The notes beneath the pieces were generated by a model that was given only the letters and a program-made list of their open reading frames with translations, made no database searches and was not told the origin of the DNA. The position numbers were made by a program, and so were the translations under genes. A DNA stretch of 57,879 nucleotides from an uncultured Eubacteriales bacterium (GTDB lineage: Bacteria > Bacillota > Clostridia > Oscillospirales > CAG-272), in NCBI GenBank assembly GCA_934467415.1, contig CAKSLQ010000013.1, positions 1 through 57,879 of the forward strand, given 5' to 3'. This document shows positions 6,993 to 15,611 of this stretch, in pieces (the stretch's first letter is position 1; each line of letters begins with the position of its first letter).

Positions 6993-8990
6993 CTATTTCA
7001 ACCGCCGGATCTCCCCGACGGGGGGAAGACCGCGGCGGTAGGCGTCGAGCACGCGCAGAATCTCCGCCGGGCGCTCGACCGTGAAGATGAAGTGCTGCCC
7101 GCCGAGGGGCGGATGCTCCGCCGCGTAGGTCGGCACACAGTTGACGAGAATGTTGCGGTGCGGTTCTTCGCGCAGGATCGGAAAGCGCTTGCCCATGCGG
7201 TCGGTGAGCGCCGCGCGGTCGTCCGCGCACTTCGTGCAGCCCGATGTTTCCGCGGCCGCGCATTTTTCCAGCAGCATCAGCGGCACACGGCCGTAGACCA
7301 CGGCGCGCACGCGCCCGCCGATGTCGCGGAGCTGCGCCGCGGAAAGCTCGGGCGAGAGGATGAGGTCGGCAAATCCCGCGGCAAGGGCAAATTCCGCCGC
7401 CGCGCCGTTTGTGATATTCAGGCGGAAGTCGCCGTGCGGGACAAGCCCCGCCTCGCGGCAGAGGGCGAGATGCCCGTAGTTGCCGCAGAGTGCGTGCCGC
7501 GCGCCGCGGTCTACGGCGTCGCTCAGGTCGGCAAGCACCTTTTCGCGCTCGCCGTCGGGGATCACGCCGGGCAGCGCCACGCCGCGGACGCGGGGGAAGT
7601 CGCCGCCGCGGTATTCGGAAAGCGGCAGGAATACAAGGTCGAAAAAGGCGTAGAAGGCATCGTCCGCGGGCAGGTTCTTCGCGCGCATCACGAGCGCCGT
7701 GCGCGCGGAGGGGTCTTCCTTGGCGCGCCTTTCCGGCGTGTAGGCGGCGTCCGCGACATGTTTCCGCTCGCCGAGCGCCGCATAGGCGGCCAGCGCCTCG
7801 CGGCGCAGGGCGTTGATCTCGCTGACGCGCAGAATCAGCCCGTCGTCGAGCGCGATGTCGGTCTTTTCGGCAAAGTAGGGCGTGCCGCCGAGCTTTGTAA
7901 GGTTTTTTTCCAGCGCGGCCGCGTCGAGCGGTGCGGTGCGCGCCGCCTCGGGTATGCCGCCCGTCACCGTCACGCTGCCGCGCGCGCCCGCCACCGTCAG
8001 GGTGAACGGCTCGCCCCGCCGCAGCGTCGCCGCGAGGGTGAGCGGCAGCTTCTTTTGCAGCCCCGCAAACGGGGTCTGCGCGCGGCTGCTCTCCTTGTCG
8101 TCCGCGCGGCGCACGCCGAGCATGGACGACGAAATTTTGCCGTCGAAATAGCCGGTGGTGAAGCCGCTGCGCGAGAAAATCTCCGCAAGCTCGCGCTCCT
8201 CCTCCGGCGTCGCGCGCCGCCGCTCGTCGAGCAGACGGCGGTAGATTTTCGTCACGCCAAAGACGTATTCCGGCGCCTTCATGCGCCCCTCGATCTTGAG
8301 CGATTTCGCCCCGGTCGAGAGCAGCTCGGGGATGCGCCCCGCCATCGACAGGTCTTTTAAGCTGAGCGGATAGTTCCCGCTCTTGTCGGGCAGGCGGCAG
8401 GGCTGCGCGCACATGCCGCGGTTGCCGCTGCGGCCGCCCACCATACTGCTGAAGAGACATTGTCCGCTGTGGCAGACGCAGAGCGCGCCGTGGATGAAGA
8501 CCTCAATCTCGATCGGCGACGCCTTGCAGAGCGCGGTCAGGTTCTCGCGCGACAGCTCGCGCGCGGCGACCATGCGCTCAAAGCCGTGCGCCGCGAGAAA
8601 CCGCGCCGCGTCGGCGCCGTGCCCCGAAAACTGGGTGCTGGCGTGCAGCGGCATGGTCGGGATCTTCTCCCGGATGAGCGCCGCCGCGCCCATGTCGGCG
8701 ATGATGAGCGCGTCCGCGCCCGCCTCCTCGAGAAAGGCGGCGTAGGCGAGCATGTCCCGCATCTCGCGGTCGAAGACCAGCGTGTTGAGCGTGACGTAGC
8801 TCTTTACCCCGTAGGCGCGGCAGAGCTTGGTCGCCGCGGCAATCTCGTCCCGGCTGAAATTTTTCGCAAAGGCGCGCGCGCCGAAGCTCTCGCCGCCGAA
8901 GTAGACCGCGTCCGCGCCCGCCTCGATCGCCGCTTCCAGCGCGTCAAAGCCGCCCGCGGGGGCGAGCAGCTCGGGCAGGTCGGCCCTCAT
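6993..8990 (-). CDS. U32 family peptidase-like (RlhA/TrhP-type) protein
   Basis: Member of the U32 family, annotated as collagenase-like peptidases, whose studied members (RlhA, TrhP) are Fe-S proteins needed for RNA hydroxylation. The protein has 665 residues with a TIM-barrel-like N-terminal half (LLAPAGGFDALEAAIEAGADAVYFGG) and the family's cysteine motif: Cys171, 173, 178, 194 and 198 in HGALCVCHSGQC and RGMCAQPCR. The C-terminal half fits the DUF3656 type found in RlhA, including an extra CTKC pair. The start overlaps the zapA stop by four bases (ATGA), the usual zapA-U32 pairing in Firmicutes. True substrate is unknown; RNA modification is more likely than proteolysis. Confidence 0.88.
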   Translation of the reverse strand: MRADLPELLAPAGGFDALEAAIEAGADAVYFGGESFGARAFAKNFSRDEIAAATKLCRAYGVKSYVTLNTLVFDREMRDMLAYAAFLEEAGADALIIADMGAAALIREKIPTMPLHASTQFSGHGADAARFLAAHGFERMVAARELSRENLTALCKASPIEIEVFIHGALCVCHSGQCLFSSMVGGRSGNRGMCAQPCRLPDKSGNYPLSLKDLSMAGRIPELLSTGAKSLKIEGRMKAPEYVFGVTKIYRRLLDERRRATPEEERELAEIFSRSGFTTGYFDGKISSSMLGVRRADDKESSRAQTPFAGLQKKLPLTLAATLRRGEPFTLTVAGARGSVTVTGGIPEAARTAPLDAAALEKNLTKLGGTPYFAEKTDIALDDGLILRVSEINALRREALAAYAALGERKHVADAAYTPERRAKEDPSARTALVMRAKNLPADDAFYAFFDLVFLPLSEYRGGDFPRVRGVALPGVIPDGEREKVLADLSDAVDRGARHALCGNYGHLALCREAGLVPHGDFRLNITNGAAAEFALAAGFADLILSPELSAAQLRDIGGRVRAVVYGRVPLMLLEKCAAAETSGCTKCADDRAALTDRMGKRFPILREEPHRNILVNCVPTYAAEHPPLGGQHFIFTVERPAEILRVLDAYRRGLPPVGEIRRLK

Positions 8991-9310
8991 TTGCGGCGGC
9001 GGGCTTCCAGCGTGTCCACACGCGCGGAGAGCCGGTCGTTCTCCTCTTTCATGCGGGCGAGATTGGCCGTGTAGAGCTCCAGCTGTGCCTCGGCGCGCTT
9101 CAGCCGTTCGGCGAGAGCCTTCGCCTCCGAGAAGGCGTCGAGCGCGCAGAAGAGCGCCGCCTCGGTCTTCGAGACCTGGCGCGACTTCCAGAGCGCGGCC
9201 TGGAGCTTCTCGTTCAGCTCCTTCGCAATTTCGTTGACGGCTTCTTCGTCCTCGTCGCTGACCACGCTCACCGGCAGGTCGAGGAGGGTGATGGTATATT
9301 TCTGTTTCAT
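8987..9310 (-). CDS. zapA: Cell division protein ZapA
   Basis: Small FtsZ-associated protein that bundles protofilaments at the Z-ring. The 107-residue protein has the ZapA-type N-terminal beta region (TITLLDLPVSVVSDEDEEAVNEIAKELNEKL) and a C-terminal coiled coil (about 60-105). It is the first gene of the minus-strand run toward maf-mreBCD. A possible minus-strand -10 (TATAAT, 9367-9362) lies upstream with only a weak -35. Confidence 0.85.
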   Translation of the reverse strand: MKQKYTITLLDLPVSVVSDEDEEAVNEIAKELNEKLQAALWKSRQVSKTEAALFCALDAFSEAKALAERLKRAEAQLELYTANLARMKEENDRLSARVDTLEARRRK

Positions 9311-9327
9311 GATTGATCCTTTTTTCC

Positions 9328-9356
9328 TTGCATTTTGCGCAGAATTGCTTTATAAT
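9328..9356 (+). promoter_or_regulatory. Sigma-A-type promoter for proB
   Basis: TTGCAT (9328-9333) and TATAAT (9351-9356) are separated by 17 bases and point to proB, about 67 bases upstream of its start. Confidence 0.75.
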
Positions 9357-9422
9357 ATCTTATTATACTATAGAATCAAGCATAATTAAAGTGTTTTGCT
9401 TAAAAATCTCGGAGAAAATGCA

Positions 9423-10208
9423 ATGAACGACACGCAGAAATACAAACGCATCGTGGTGAAGATCGGTTCCTCCACCATGACGCACGGCACCGGCAAGCTG
9501 AACCTGTTCCGCCTGGAGACGCTGGCGCGCGTCCTGTCCGACCTCAAGAACGAGGGGCGCGAGATCATTCTCGTTTCCTCCGGCGCGGTGCAGGCCGGCA
9601 CGGCGAAGATCAACTTCCATCGCCCCACCTGCACGCGGGAGAAGCAGGCGCTTGCCGCCATCGGGCAGAACGAGATCATGAAGATCTACGGCAAGTTTTT
9701 CTCGCTGTTCGGCTATACCGTCGCGCAGCTGCTGCTCACGCGCGACGTCATCGACAACCCCGCCCGCCGCGCCGCCGCCGAGGACACCTTTGCGGAGCTG
9801 CTCTCGCTGGGCTGTGTGCCGATCGTCAACGAGAACGACCCGATTTCCTGCTATGAGCTGGAGTTCGGCGGCAACGACCGTCTGTCCGCCTATGTCGGCA
9901 TGGTCGTCCACGCCGATCTCATCATCAACCTCACCGACATCGACGGCTATTATGACAGCGACCCCCGGAAGAACCCGGACGCCAGACTGATCGAGCGCGT
10001 GGAGACCGTGACCGACGAGATGGTCGCGGCGGCGGGCGGCGCGGGTACGGCGATGGGCACGGGCGGTATGCAGGCAAAGCTGCTGGCCGCGCAGATCGCC
10101 GAGGCGGCGGGCATCCCGATGCTGATCATGTCGGGGACCGATCCGGAGAAGCTCTACGACGTCTTCCGCGGCGAACCCATCGGCACGTTCTTCGCGGCAG
10201 GGAAATAA
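9423..10208 (+). CDS. proB: Glutamate 5-kinase
   Basis: First step of proline synthesis: phosphorylates glutamate to gamma-glutamyl phosphate. I choose the ATG at 9423 (MNDTQKYKRIVVKIGSS, 261 residues) because GGAG lies eight bases upstream; a TTG-started frame at 9396 would include the SD itself. The amino-acid-kinase fold is clear (VVKIGSS, SSGAVQAG, NENDPIS, LTDIDGYYDSDPR, GTGGMQAKLLAA). It ends without the C-terminal PUA domain of the E. coli enzyme, as in many short Firmicutes ProB proteins. proA follows after about 490 bases of repeats. Confidence 0.95.
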   Translation: MNDTQKYKRIVVKIGSSTMTHGTGKLNLFRLETLARVLSDLKNEGREIILVSSGAVQAGTAKINFHRPTCTREKQALAAIGQNEIMKIYGKFFSLFGYTVAQLLLTRDVIDNPARRAAAEDTFAELLSLGCVPIVNENDPISCYELEFGGNDRLSAYVGMVVHADLIINLTDIDGYYDSDPRKNPDARLIERVETVTDEMVAAAGGAGTAMGTGGMQAKLLAAQIAEAAGIPMLIMSGTDPEKLYDVFRGEPIGTFFAAGK

Positions 10209-10224
10209 ACCGCGGCGCACAACC

Positions 10225-10645
10225 CGTAGGGGCGACCATCGGTCGCCCGCATCCGTACACGATCTACTCTTTTTGCCTCCCTTGTGCAAAGGGAGGTGTC
10301 GGCGAAGCCGACGGAGGGATTGTTACAGAGTCAAGAAACAACCCCTCAGTCACCTATCGGTTGAGGATGTTTTTCGGTTTCGCTCGCGAAATCGTCGGTG
10401 TTCAGCCGACGAAGAAAAACTCCGCGAGACGCTTTGCGTCTCGGATAGCTCACCCCTTGCACAGGGGAGCCGAATCGGCGCGCAAACCGTAGGGCGGGGG
10501 CTTGCTCCCGCCGCATCCGTACACGATCTACCCTTTTACCTCCCTCGGTGAGGGAGGTGCCGCCGAACGGCGGCGGAAGGAGTCTTGCAGAGAGCAAAAC
10601 TCCCCCAGTCACCTATCGGTGACAGCCCCCTCACCGAGGGGGCTG
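10225..10645. repeat. Intergenic repeat cluster (E, A with nested C, E, B) between proB and proA
   Basis: The gap between proB and proA (486 bases) holds no gene. It contains a family E hairpin (about 10225-10250, GGGCGACCATCGGTCGCCC), a family A element (10275-10472) interrupted by a family C element (10363-10443) within its second inner hairpin, an E-like hairpin (about 10485-10517), and a complete family B element (10538-10645) with inner hairpins GCCGCCGAACGGCGGC and GTCACCTATCGGTGAC. No promoter is obvious just before proA. Confidence 0.88.
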
Positions 10646-10694
10646 AAAAAGGAGCGCCGTTCTTATAATCATCCCACACCAAAAGGACAAAGCC

Positions 10695-11948
10695 ATGGAA
10701 ATCTACGACTACATTTTCGAACTGGAAAAGCGCGCGAAGGCGGCGTCCGCCGCACTGAACCTCGCGTCGGACGAGACGCGGCGCGCCGTGCTGCTCACAC
10801 TGGCCGACCGCGTGGAGGCGGCAAGCGCCGACATCCTCGCCGCAAACGCGCTCGACCTCGCCGCGGCGGCGGAAAACGGCGTACCTGCGCCGATGCTCGA
10901 CCGTCTGCGCCTGACCGACGACCGGCTTCGCGGCATGGCCGAGGCGGTGCGTGCGCTCACGCACCTCGACGACCCGATCGGCGGCGGCAGGAGCTGGACG
11001 ACCCCGGCGGGGCTGACCGTCACCGAGCGCCGCGTGCCGCTCGGCGTGGTCGCCATGATCTTCGAGGCGCGGCCGAACGTCACGCTCGACGCGGCGGCGC
11101 TCTGCATCCGCAGTGGCAACGCGGCGGTGCTGCGCGGCGGCAAGGAAGCGATCAAGTCCGGCCGCGCGATCTGCCGCGTCGTCGGCGACGCGCTGGAGGC
11201 GCACGGTCTGCCGCGTGACGGCGTCTGCCTGGTGGAGCGCACCGAGCGCGCGGGCGCCGAGGCGCTGATGACGATCCGCGGCTATGTGGACGTGCTGATC
11301 CCGCGCGGCGGCAAAGGCCTGATCCGCAATGTGGTGGACAACGCCAAGGTGCCGGTCATCGAGACCGGCGCGGGCAACTGCCACATCTATGTGGAGAAGA
11401 CTGCCGACTTTGACATGGCGCGCCGCATCATCGAAAATGCCAAGGCACAGCGACCCTCGGTCTGCAACGCGGCGGAATGCCTGCTCTGCGACCGGGCGAT
11501 CGCGGCGGAATTTCTGCCCCTTTTTGAGGCGGACATGCAGCGCTGCGGCGTGGAGATCCGTGCGGATGCAAACTGCATCGGCTGCTTTCAGCACGCCGTC
11601 CCCGCCGCGCCCGAGGACTTCGACACCGAATACAACGACCTCATCATCTCGGTCAAGGCCGTGGAAAACGTCCGCGAGGCGGTCGAACACATCAACCGCC
11701 ACGGCACGAGGCACAGTGAGGCGATCGTCACGCGCGACGACGCGGCGGCGCGGTATTTCACCGGCGGCGTCGATGCGGCGGCGGTCTATGTCAACACCTC
11801 CACCCGCTTCACCGACGGCGGCGAATTCGGCTACGGCGCGGAGATCGGCATCTCCACGCAGAAGCTGCACGCCAGAGGGCCGATGGGGCTGTCGGCGCTG
11901 ACCACGGTCAAGTACCTCGTCACTTCAAACGGCGCGGTGCGCAAATAA
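10695..11948 (+). CDS. proA: Glutamate-5-semialdehyde dehydrogenase (gamma-glutamyl phosphate reductase)
   Basis: Second step of proline synthesis: NADPH-dependent reduction of gamma-glutamyl phosphate. Its 417 residues are standard length. The aldehyde-dehydrogenase fold is visible with PLGVVAMIFEARPNVT (115-130), the SGNAAVLRGGKEA segment and the catalytic Cys257 in RPSVCNAAE. The start follows AAAAGGAC. It is the functional partner of proB upstream; thiI follows after 18 bases and may be cotranscribed. Confidence 0.96.
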   Translation: MEIYDYIFELEKRAKAASAALNLASDETRRAVLLTLADRVEAASADILAANALDLAAAAENGVPAPMLDRLRLTDDRLRGMAEAVRALTHLDDPIGGGRSWTTPAGLTVTERRVPLGVVAMIFEARPNVTLDAAALCIRSGNAAVLRGGKEAIKSGRAICRVVGDALEAHGLPRDGVCLVERTERAGAEALMTIRGYVDVLIPRGGKGLIRNVVDNAKVPVIETGAGNCHIYVEKTADFDMARRIIENAKAQRPSVCNAAECLLCDRAIAAEFLPLFEADMQRCGVEIRADANCIGCFQHAVPAAPEDFDTEYNDLIISVKAVENVREAVEHINRHGTRHSEAIVTRDDAAARYFTGGVDAAAVYVNTSTRFTDGGEFGYGAEIGISTQKLHARGPMGLSALTTVKYLVTSNGAVRK

Positions 11949-11966
11949 ACGGAAAAGAGAAACGAT

Positions 11967-13163
11967 ATGAAGGAAGTTATCCTCTGCAAATACGGCGAGC
12001 TGGTGCTCAAGGGCGCAAACAAGGCGCATTTTGAGTCCATGCTCGTGCGCCGCGTGCGTGCGCGCGCCGCGCGGTACGGCAATTTTTCGGTGCGGAATGT
12101 GCAGAGCACCGTGTATGTCGAGCCGCTGGACGACGGCTGTGACCTCGACGGCGCGCTGGAGAGCATGACGCGCACCTTCGGCTTCAACCGCGTGACGGTT
12201 GCCGCCGTCTGCGATAAGAGCATGGAGAGCCTGCGCGCCTGCGTGGCGGAATATCTGCCGCGCCGCATGGCGGGCGTCCGCACGTTCAAGGTCGAGGCCA
12301 AGCGGTCGGACAAGACCTTCCCGTTCGGCTCGCCCGAGATCTGCGCCGAGGTCGGCGCGTTCATCCTCGAGAGCATTCCCTCGATCCGCGTGGACGTGCA
12401 TCACCCGGAGCGGGTCGTGCGCGTCGAGATCCGCGAGGCGGCGGCGTATATCCACTTCGACCAGCTGCACGGCGCGGGCGGTATGCCCATCGGGTCGAGC
12501 GGGCGCGGGCTTCTGCTGCTTTCGGGCGGGATCGACAGTCCGGTCGCGGGCTTCATGATGGCCAAGCGCGGCATGACGGTAGACGCGCTGCACTTCGAGA
12601 GCTTCCCCTACACCAGCGAGCGCGCGCGCGACAAGGTGCTGGCGCTTGCACAGAAGGTCACCGAATACAGCGACTGCATGTATGTGCATGTGATCTCGCT
12701 CACGCATGTGCAGGAGGAGATCAAAAACAAGTGCTGCGAGGATTATTTCACGCTGCTGCTCCGCCGCTTCATGATGAAGCTGGCATCCCGCACGGCGGAG
12801 AAGTGCCACTGCGGCGCGCTCATCACGGGCGAGAGCCTCGGGCAGGTCGCCAGCCAGACGCTGGAGGCCATCCGCGTGACCGACGCGATGGCGGACATGC
12901 CGGTCTTCCGCCCCTGCATCGGACTGGACAAGGAGGAGATCGTGCAGATCGCGCGGCGCATCGACACCTACGACACCTCGATCGAGCCGTATGAGGACTG
13001 CTGCACCGTGTTCACGCCGCGGCATCCCAAGACCCGCCCCGAGCCGGAGAAGGTGGCGGCCGAGGCGGCGAAGCTTGACTTCGACGCGCTCTGCGACGAG
13101 GCGTTTGCCTCGATGTACACCTACAAGATCACGCCCGACGGGATCCATCGGTACGAGGCATGA
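11967..13163 (+). CDS. thiI: tRNA 4-thiouridine synthase ThiI
   Basis: Adenylates U8 of tRNA for sulfur insertion and can serve thiamine thiazole synthesis. The 398-residue protein has an N-terminal ferredoxin-like/THUMP region (about 1-165) and a PP-loop ATPase domain with SGGIDS at 186-191. It ends near the CCTVFTPRHPKT motif and lacks the C-terminal rhodanese domain of the E. coli protein, as is usual in Firmicutes, so sulfur must be delivered by a cysteine desulfurase that is not in this window. Confidence 0.95.
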   Translation: MKEVILCKYGELVLKGANKAHFESMLVRRVRARAARYGNFSVRNVQSTVYVEPLDDGCDLDGALESMTRTFGFNRVTVAAVCDKSMESLRACVAEYLPRRMAGVRTFKVEAKRSDKTFPFGSPEICAEVGAFILESIPSIRVDVHHPERVVRVEIREAAAYIHFDQLHGAGGMPIGSSGRGLLLLSGGIDSPVAGFMMAKRGMTVDALHFESFPYTSERARDKVLALAQKVTEYSDCMYVHVISLTHVQEEIKNKCCEDYFTLLLRRFMMKLASRTAEKCHCGALITGESLGQVASQTLEAIRVTDAMADMPVFRPCIGLDKEEIVQIARRIDTYDTSIEPYEDCCTVFTPRHPKTRPEPEKVAAEAAKLDFDALCDEAFASMYTYKITPDGIHRYEA

Positions 13164-13582
13164 GAACAGCCGCCTGCGGGCGGCGTCAGGTTGCGGGTAA
13201 AGCCCGATTGCAGAACAGCATTCGGTAGATTGCACAAATACGGGCTCCCTCTGACGAGGGAGCTGTCAACGGAGTTGACTGAGGGAGAGATAACGAGCAG
13301 TAACATTTGCTTGATGATCCTTATTTTGCGGTATCTCTCCCTCCGTCACGGCAAGCCGTGACACCTCCCCCGTCAGGTGGAGGCTTTGTTAGATACGCAT
13401 GTACGACCTGTATGGACTGACGTCCGGAGCGGCCCGTATGATTCTTTGTGCATTTTGACGATGTCGTTTTGAATCTGTGGGTTTGCCCGCAGCCTGAGCC
13501 GCCTGCGGGCGGCTTTTTCATATTTGCGCGGCTTTTTTCATATGCTCCCGTGAAGAGAAATACAAGGCGGGAGGGCGCGCAT
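13164..13582. repeat. Gap with family G element, no gene
   Basis: The 419 bases after thiI contain a full family G element at 13241-13385: outer hairpins CTCCCTCTGACGAGGGAG and CCTCCCCCGTCAGGTGGAGG, inner hairpins GTCAACGGAGTTGAC and GTCACGGCAAGCCGTGAC, and core GAGGGAGAGATAACG ... GGTATCTCTCCCTC. The terminator at 13497-13518 follows. Beyond it, CATATTT and CATATGCT, 13 bases apart at about 13519-13546, loosely resemble a sporulation sigma-E promoter for yabP; I regard that as weak. Confidence 0.75.
13497..13518 (+). terminator. Rho-independent terminator upstream of yabP
   Basis: AGCCGCC and GGCGGCT pair around a TGCG loop and are followed by TTTTT. It separates proA-thiI transcription from the yabP-yabQ genes. 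Confidence 0.75.
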
Positions 13583-13849
13583 ATGATCGAAAACGGTGAG
13601 AGCAACGTCAGCTTGAAAAGCCGCAGGCGGCTGGAGATGGACGGCGTCAGCGAGGTGCTGTCCTTTGACGAGGACTTCGTATCGGTGGCGACGGCGCTCG
13701 GCAAGGTGGAGATCGAGGGCAGCGGGCTGAAAATTTTGCAGATGTCCGCCGAGAGCGGCAGCTTCACGCTGGAGGGGCGCATCGACGGTCTCTGTTATGC
13801 CGCCCTGCCCGGCGAAAAGAAAGGGCTGTTCGCCCGCCGCGCGAAGTAA
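13583..13849 (+). CDS. yabP: Sporulation protein YabP
   Basis: Small protein of the YabP/YqfC family, expressed in the mother cell and required with YabQ for coat/cortex development. I use the ATG at 13583 (MIENGESNVSLKSRRRLEM, 88 residues) behind a GGGAGG; the frame is open further upstream but into non-coding sequence. Family features are the RRRLEMDGVSEVLSFDEDFV start and the G-L-KI-QMS segment. The stop overlaps the region of the yabQ SD, and the order yabP-yabQ-divIC matches Bacillus. Confidence 0.88.
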   Translation: MIENGESNVSLKSRRRLEMDGVSEVLSFDEDFVSVATALGKVEIEGSGLKILQMSAESGSFTLEGRIDGLCYAALPGEKKGLFARRAK

Positions 13850-13860
13850 TGGAGGTTTCG

Positions 13861-14562
13861 ATGCAGGCGCAGGCGGCCGCATTTGCCGCCTCGCTCGCGC
13901 TCGGGATCCTGTACGGTGTGCTGTACGACATCGTGCGCTTTTCGCGCGTGCTTCTGTTCATCGACGTGCGCCCGCCCCGCGGCGGGCGCGATTTCTGCCG
14001 GCTGCTTCTCGTCGCGCTCGGCGATTTTCTGTTCCTCGTTGTCTGCGCAGTGCTGGCGTGCGTGTTCTTCTTCGTCACCGGGGACGGGCGCGTGCGCGGC
14101 TTTGTGCTTGTCGGCGCGTTTTGCGGCTTCCTCGCCTATTACCACACGGTCGGGCGGCTGTTCATCACCGTGGTCGAGGCGGTCGCCGCCGCCGTGCGGC
14201 GGTTTGTCCGCGCCGCGTGCCGTCTGCTGCTGCGGCCGTTTGCCGCCGGGGTGCGGCGGGCGCGGGCGGCGGCACAAAAAATCGCAAAACCTGTTGCAAG
14301 CCGGGCGCGCGCTTGGTATAATAGAAAGAAAGAAGAACGAAACGGGCGACGGCGCCGCGCGGCGGAACAGCAGCGGATGGCGCGCTGCGACATCGTCTGC
14401 GCAAACGGAAAGGGAGGCGGGAATCATGCGGAAAACCGAACAGGCACACACGCCGTTTTCGGCGCGGGCGGCGCTCACCGCCGCGCTGATCCTCGGGCTG
14501 CTGCTCGTCGGCGTGATCTGGATGCGGCAGAACGATCTCCGCGCCAAAAACGACGCGCTTGA
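13861..14562 (+). CDS. yabQ: Spore cortex protein YabQ
   Basis: Membrane protein needed for spore cortex formation. Start at 13861 (MQAQAAAFAASLALG) follows GGAGG five bases upstream; an ATG at 13849 overlapping the yabP stop is possible but lacks an SD. Helices are visible at about residues 5-25, 45-70 and 77-95, and the motif LGILYGVLYDIVR is typical. The last part of the frame (after about residue 155, RAWYNRKKEER) is low-complexity Arg-rich sequence that overlaps divIC by 137 bases, an unusually long overlap. Either the true protein ends with this tail or a small frameshift/sequence error hides an earlier stop. Confidence 0.8.
   Translation: MQAQAAAFAASLALGILYGVLYDIVRFSRVLLFIDVRPPRGGRDFCRLLLVALGDFLFLVVCAVLACVFFFVTGDGRVRGFVLVGAFCGFLAYYHTVGRLFITVVEAVAAAVRRFVRAACRLLLRPFAAGVRRARAAAQKIAKPVASRARAWYNRKKEERNGRRRRAAEQQRMARCDIVCANGKGGGNHAENRTGTHAVFGAGGAHRRADPRAAARRRDLDAAERSPRQKRRA
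14294..14322 (+). promoter_or_regulatory. Sigma-A-type promoter inside yabQ, for divIC
   Basis: TTGCAA (14294-14299) and TATAAT (14317-14322), 17 bases apart, lie within the yabQ reading frame about 100 bases before divIC. This would let the essential division gene be expressed in growing cells independently of the sporulation genes upstream. Confidence 0.72.
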
Positions 14563-14716
14563 GGCGCAGCTGGCCGCCGCAAAAGAGGTGCAGGCCGCGC
14601 TGAAGGAGGAGCTTGCCGCTCCCTTCGACGAGGAATACGTCAAGCGGGTCGCCCGCCGCAAGCTCGGCTACTGTATGCCGGGCGAGATTATCTATTTCAA
14701 CGATCTGGATGAGTAA
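14426..14716 (+). CDS. divIC: Septum formation initiator DivIC/FtsB family protein
   Basis: Bitopic division protein that stabilises the FtsL/DivIB complex. The ATG at 14426 (MRKTEQAHTPFSARAALTAA, 96 residues) has an AAGGGAGG SD; the frame is open upstream only because of base composition. There is one TM helix (about 13-33) followed by a coiled coil (WMRQNDLRAKNDALEAQLAAAKE) and the family's C-terminal YVKRVARRKLGYCMPGEIIYF. Location after yabP-yabQ is as in Bacillus. Confidence 0.9.
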   Translation: MRKTEQAHTPFSARAALTAALILGLLLVGVIWMRQNDLRAKNDALEAQLAAAKEVQAALKEELAAPFDEEYVKRVARRKLGYCMPGEIIYFNDLDE

Positions 14717-14721
14717 GTGAT

Positions 14722-15594
14722 ATGGAAACGGTAAGCTGCAACGGAAGAACGATCCGCATGATCCCCGCCGAGGCGGTGGAGGACGCGGTCGCCGAACTTT
14801 TTGTCAAGGCAAACTACACGCTCACCGAGGACGTGACCGACTGCATCGCCTGTGCCGCCGGGCGCGAGCGCTGCGCGCTTGCCAAAAGCGTGCTCGGCCG
14901 CCTGCTCGACAATGTGGAGGCGGCGCGCGAGATGGACGTCCCGGTCTGCCAGGACACCGGCATGGCGGTGGTCTTCCTCTATATCGGGGAGGACGCGCAC
15001 ATCGTCGGCAATGTCGCGGACGCGGTCAACCGCGGCGTGCGCCGCGCCTACGTGGACGGTGCGCTGCGCCTGTCTGTCGTGCGCGACCCGCTCTATGAGC
15101 GGCAAAACACCGAGGACAACACACCCGCCGTGCTGCACCTCCGCGCCGTCCCCGGCGACCGGGTGCGCATCGTCGCCCTGCCCAAGGGCTTTGGCAGTGA
15201 GAACAAGAGCGCGCTGCGCATGTTCACGCCCGCCGCGGGTGAGGACGACATCGTGCGCTTCGTCGTCGAGACGGTCGAGCGCGCGGGCGCCGATCCCTGT
15301 CCGCCCATCTCGGTGGGCGTCGGCATCGGCAGCGATTTCGAGGGCTGCGCCGCGCTGGCCAAGGAGTGCTTCGTCCGCCGTGCGGGCGCGCACAACCCCG
15401 ACGCGCGCTATGCCGCGCTCGAGGCGCGTCTGCTCGACGCGATCAACCAAACCGGCATCGGCCCGCAGGGCTTCTCGGGCGACACCACGGCGCTTTCGGT
15501 CGCCGTCGCCGCCGCTCCCACGCACATCGCGGGGCTGCCCGTCGCCGTCAACATCAACTGCCACGTCCTCCGCCACGCGGAGACAACGCTGTAA
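14722..15594 (+). CDS. Class I fumarate hydratase / tartrate dehydratase alpha subunit
   Basis: Alpha subunit of an oxygen-sensitive 4Fe-4S hydro-lyase that interconverts fumarate and malate, or a related substrate such as tartrate. The 290 residues include VCQDTG (Cys76), DPCPPISVGVGIG (Cys193) and VNINCHVLRH (Cys280), the three expected cluster ligands. The usual GIGGT-E loop reads GIGSDFEG, a small departure. The beta subunit normally follows, but here a terminator comes 18 bases after the stop and no beta gene is in the window, so the partner must be elsewhere. The substrate cannot be fixed from sequence. Confidence 0.85.
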   Translation: METVSCNGRTIRMIPAEAVEDAVAELFVKANYTLTEDVTDCIACAAGRERCALAKSVLGRLLDNVEAAREMDVPVCQDTGMAVVFLYIGEDAHIVGNVADAVNRGVRRAYVDGALRLSVVRDPLYERQNTEDNTPAVLHLRAVPGDRVRIVALPKGFGSENKSALRMFTPAAGEDDIVRFVVETVERAGADPCPPISVGVGIGSDFEGCAALAKECFVRRAGAHNPDARYAALEARLLDAINQTGIGPQGFSGDTTALSVAVAAAPTHIAGLPVAVNINCHVLRHAETTL

Positions 15595-15611
15595 AATTGT
15601 TATGCCCAAAG

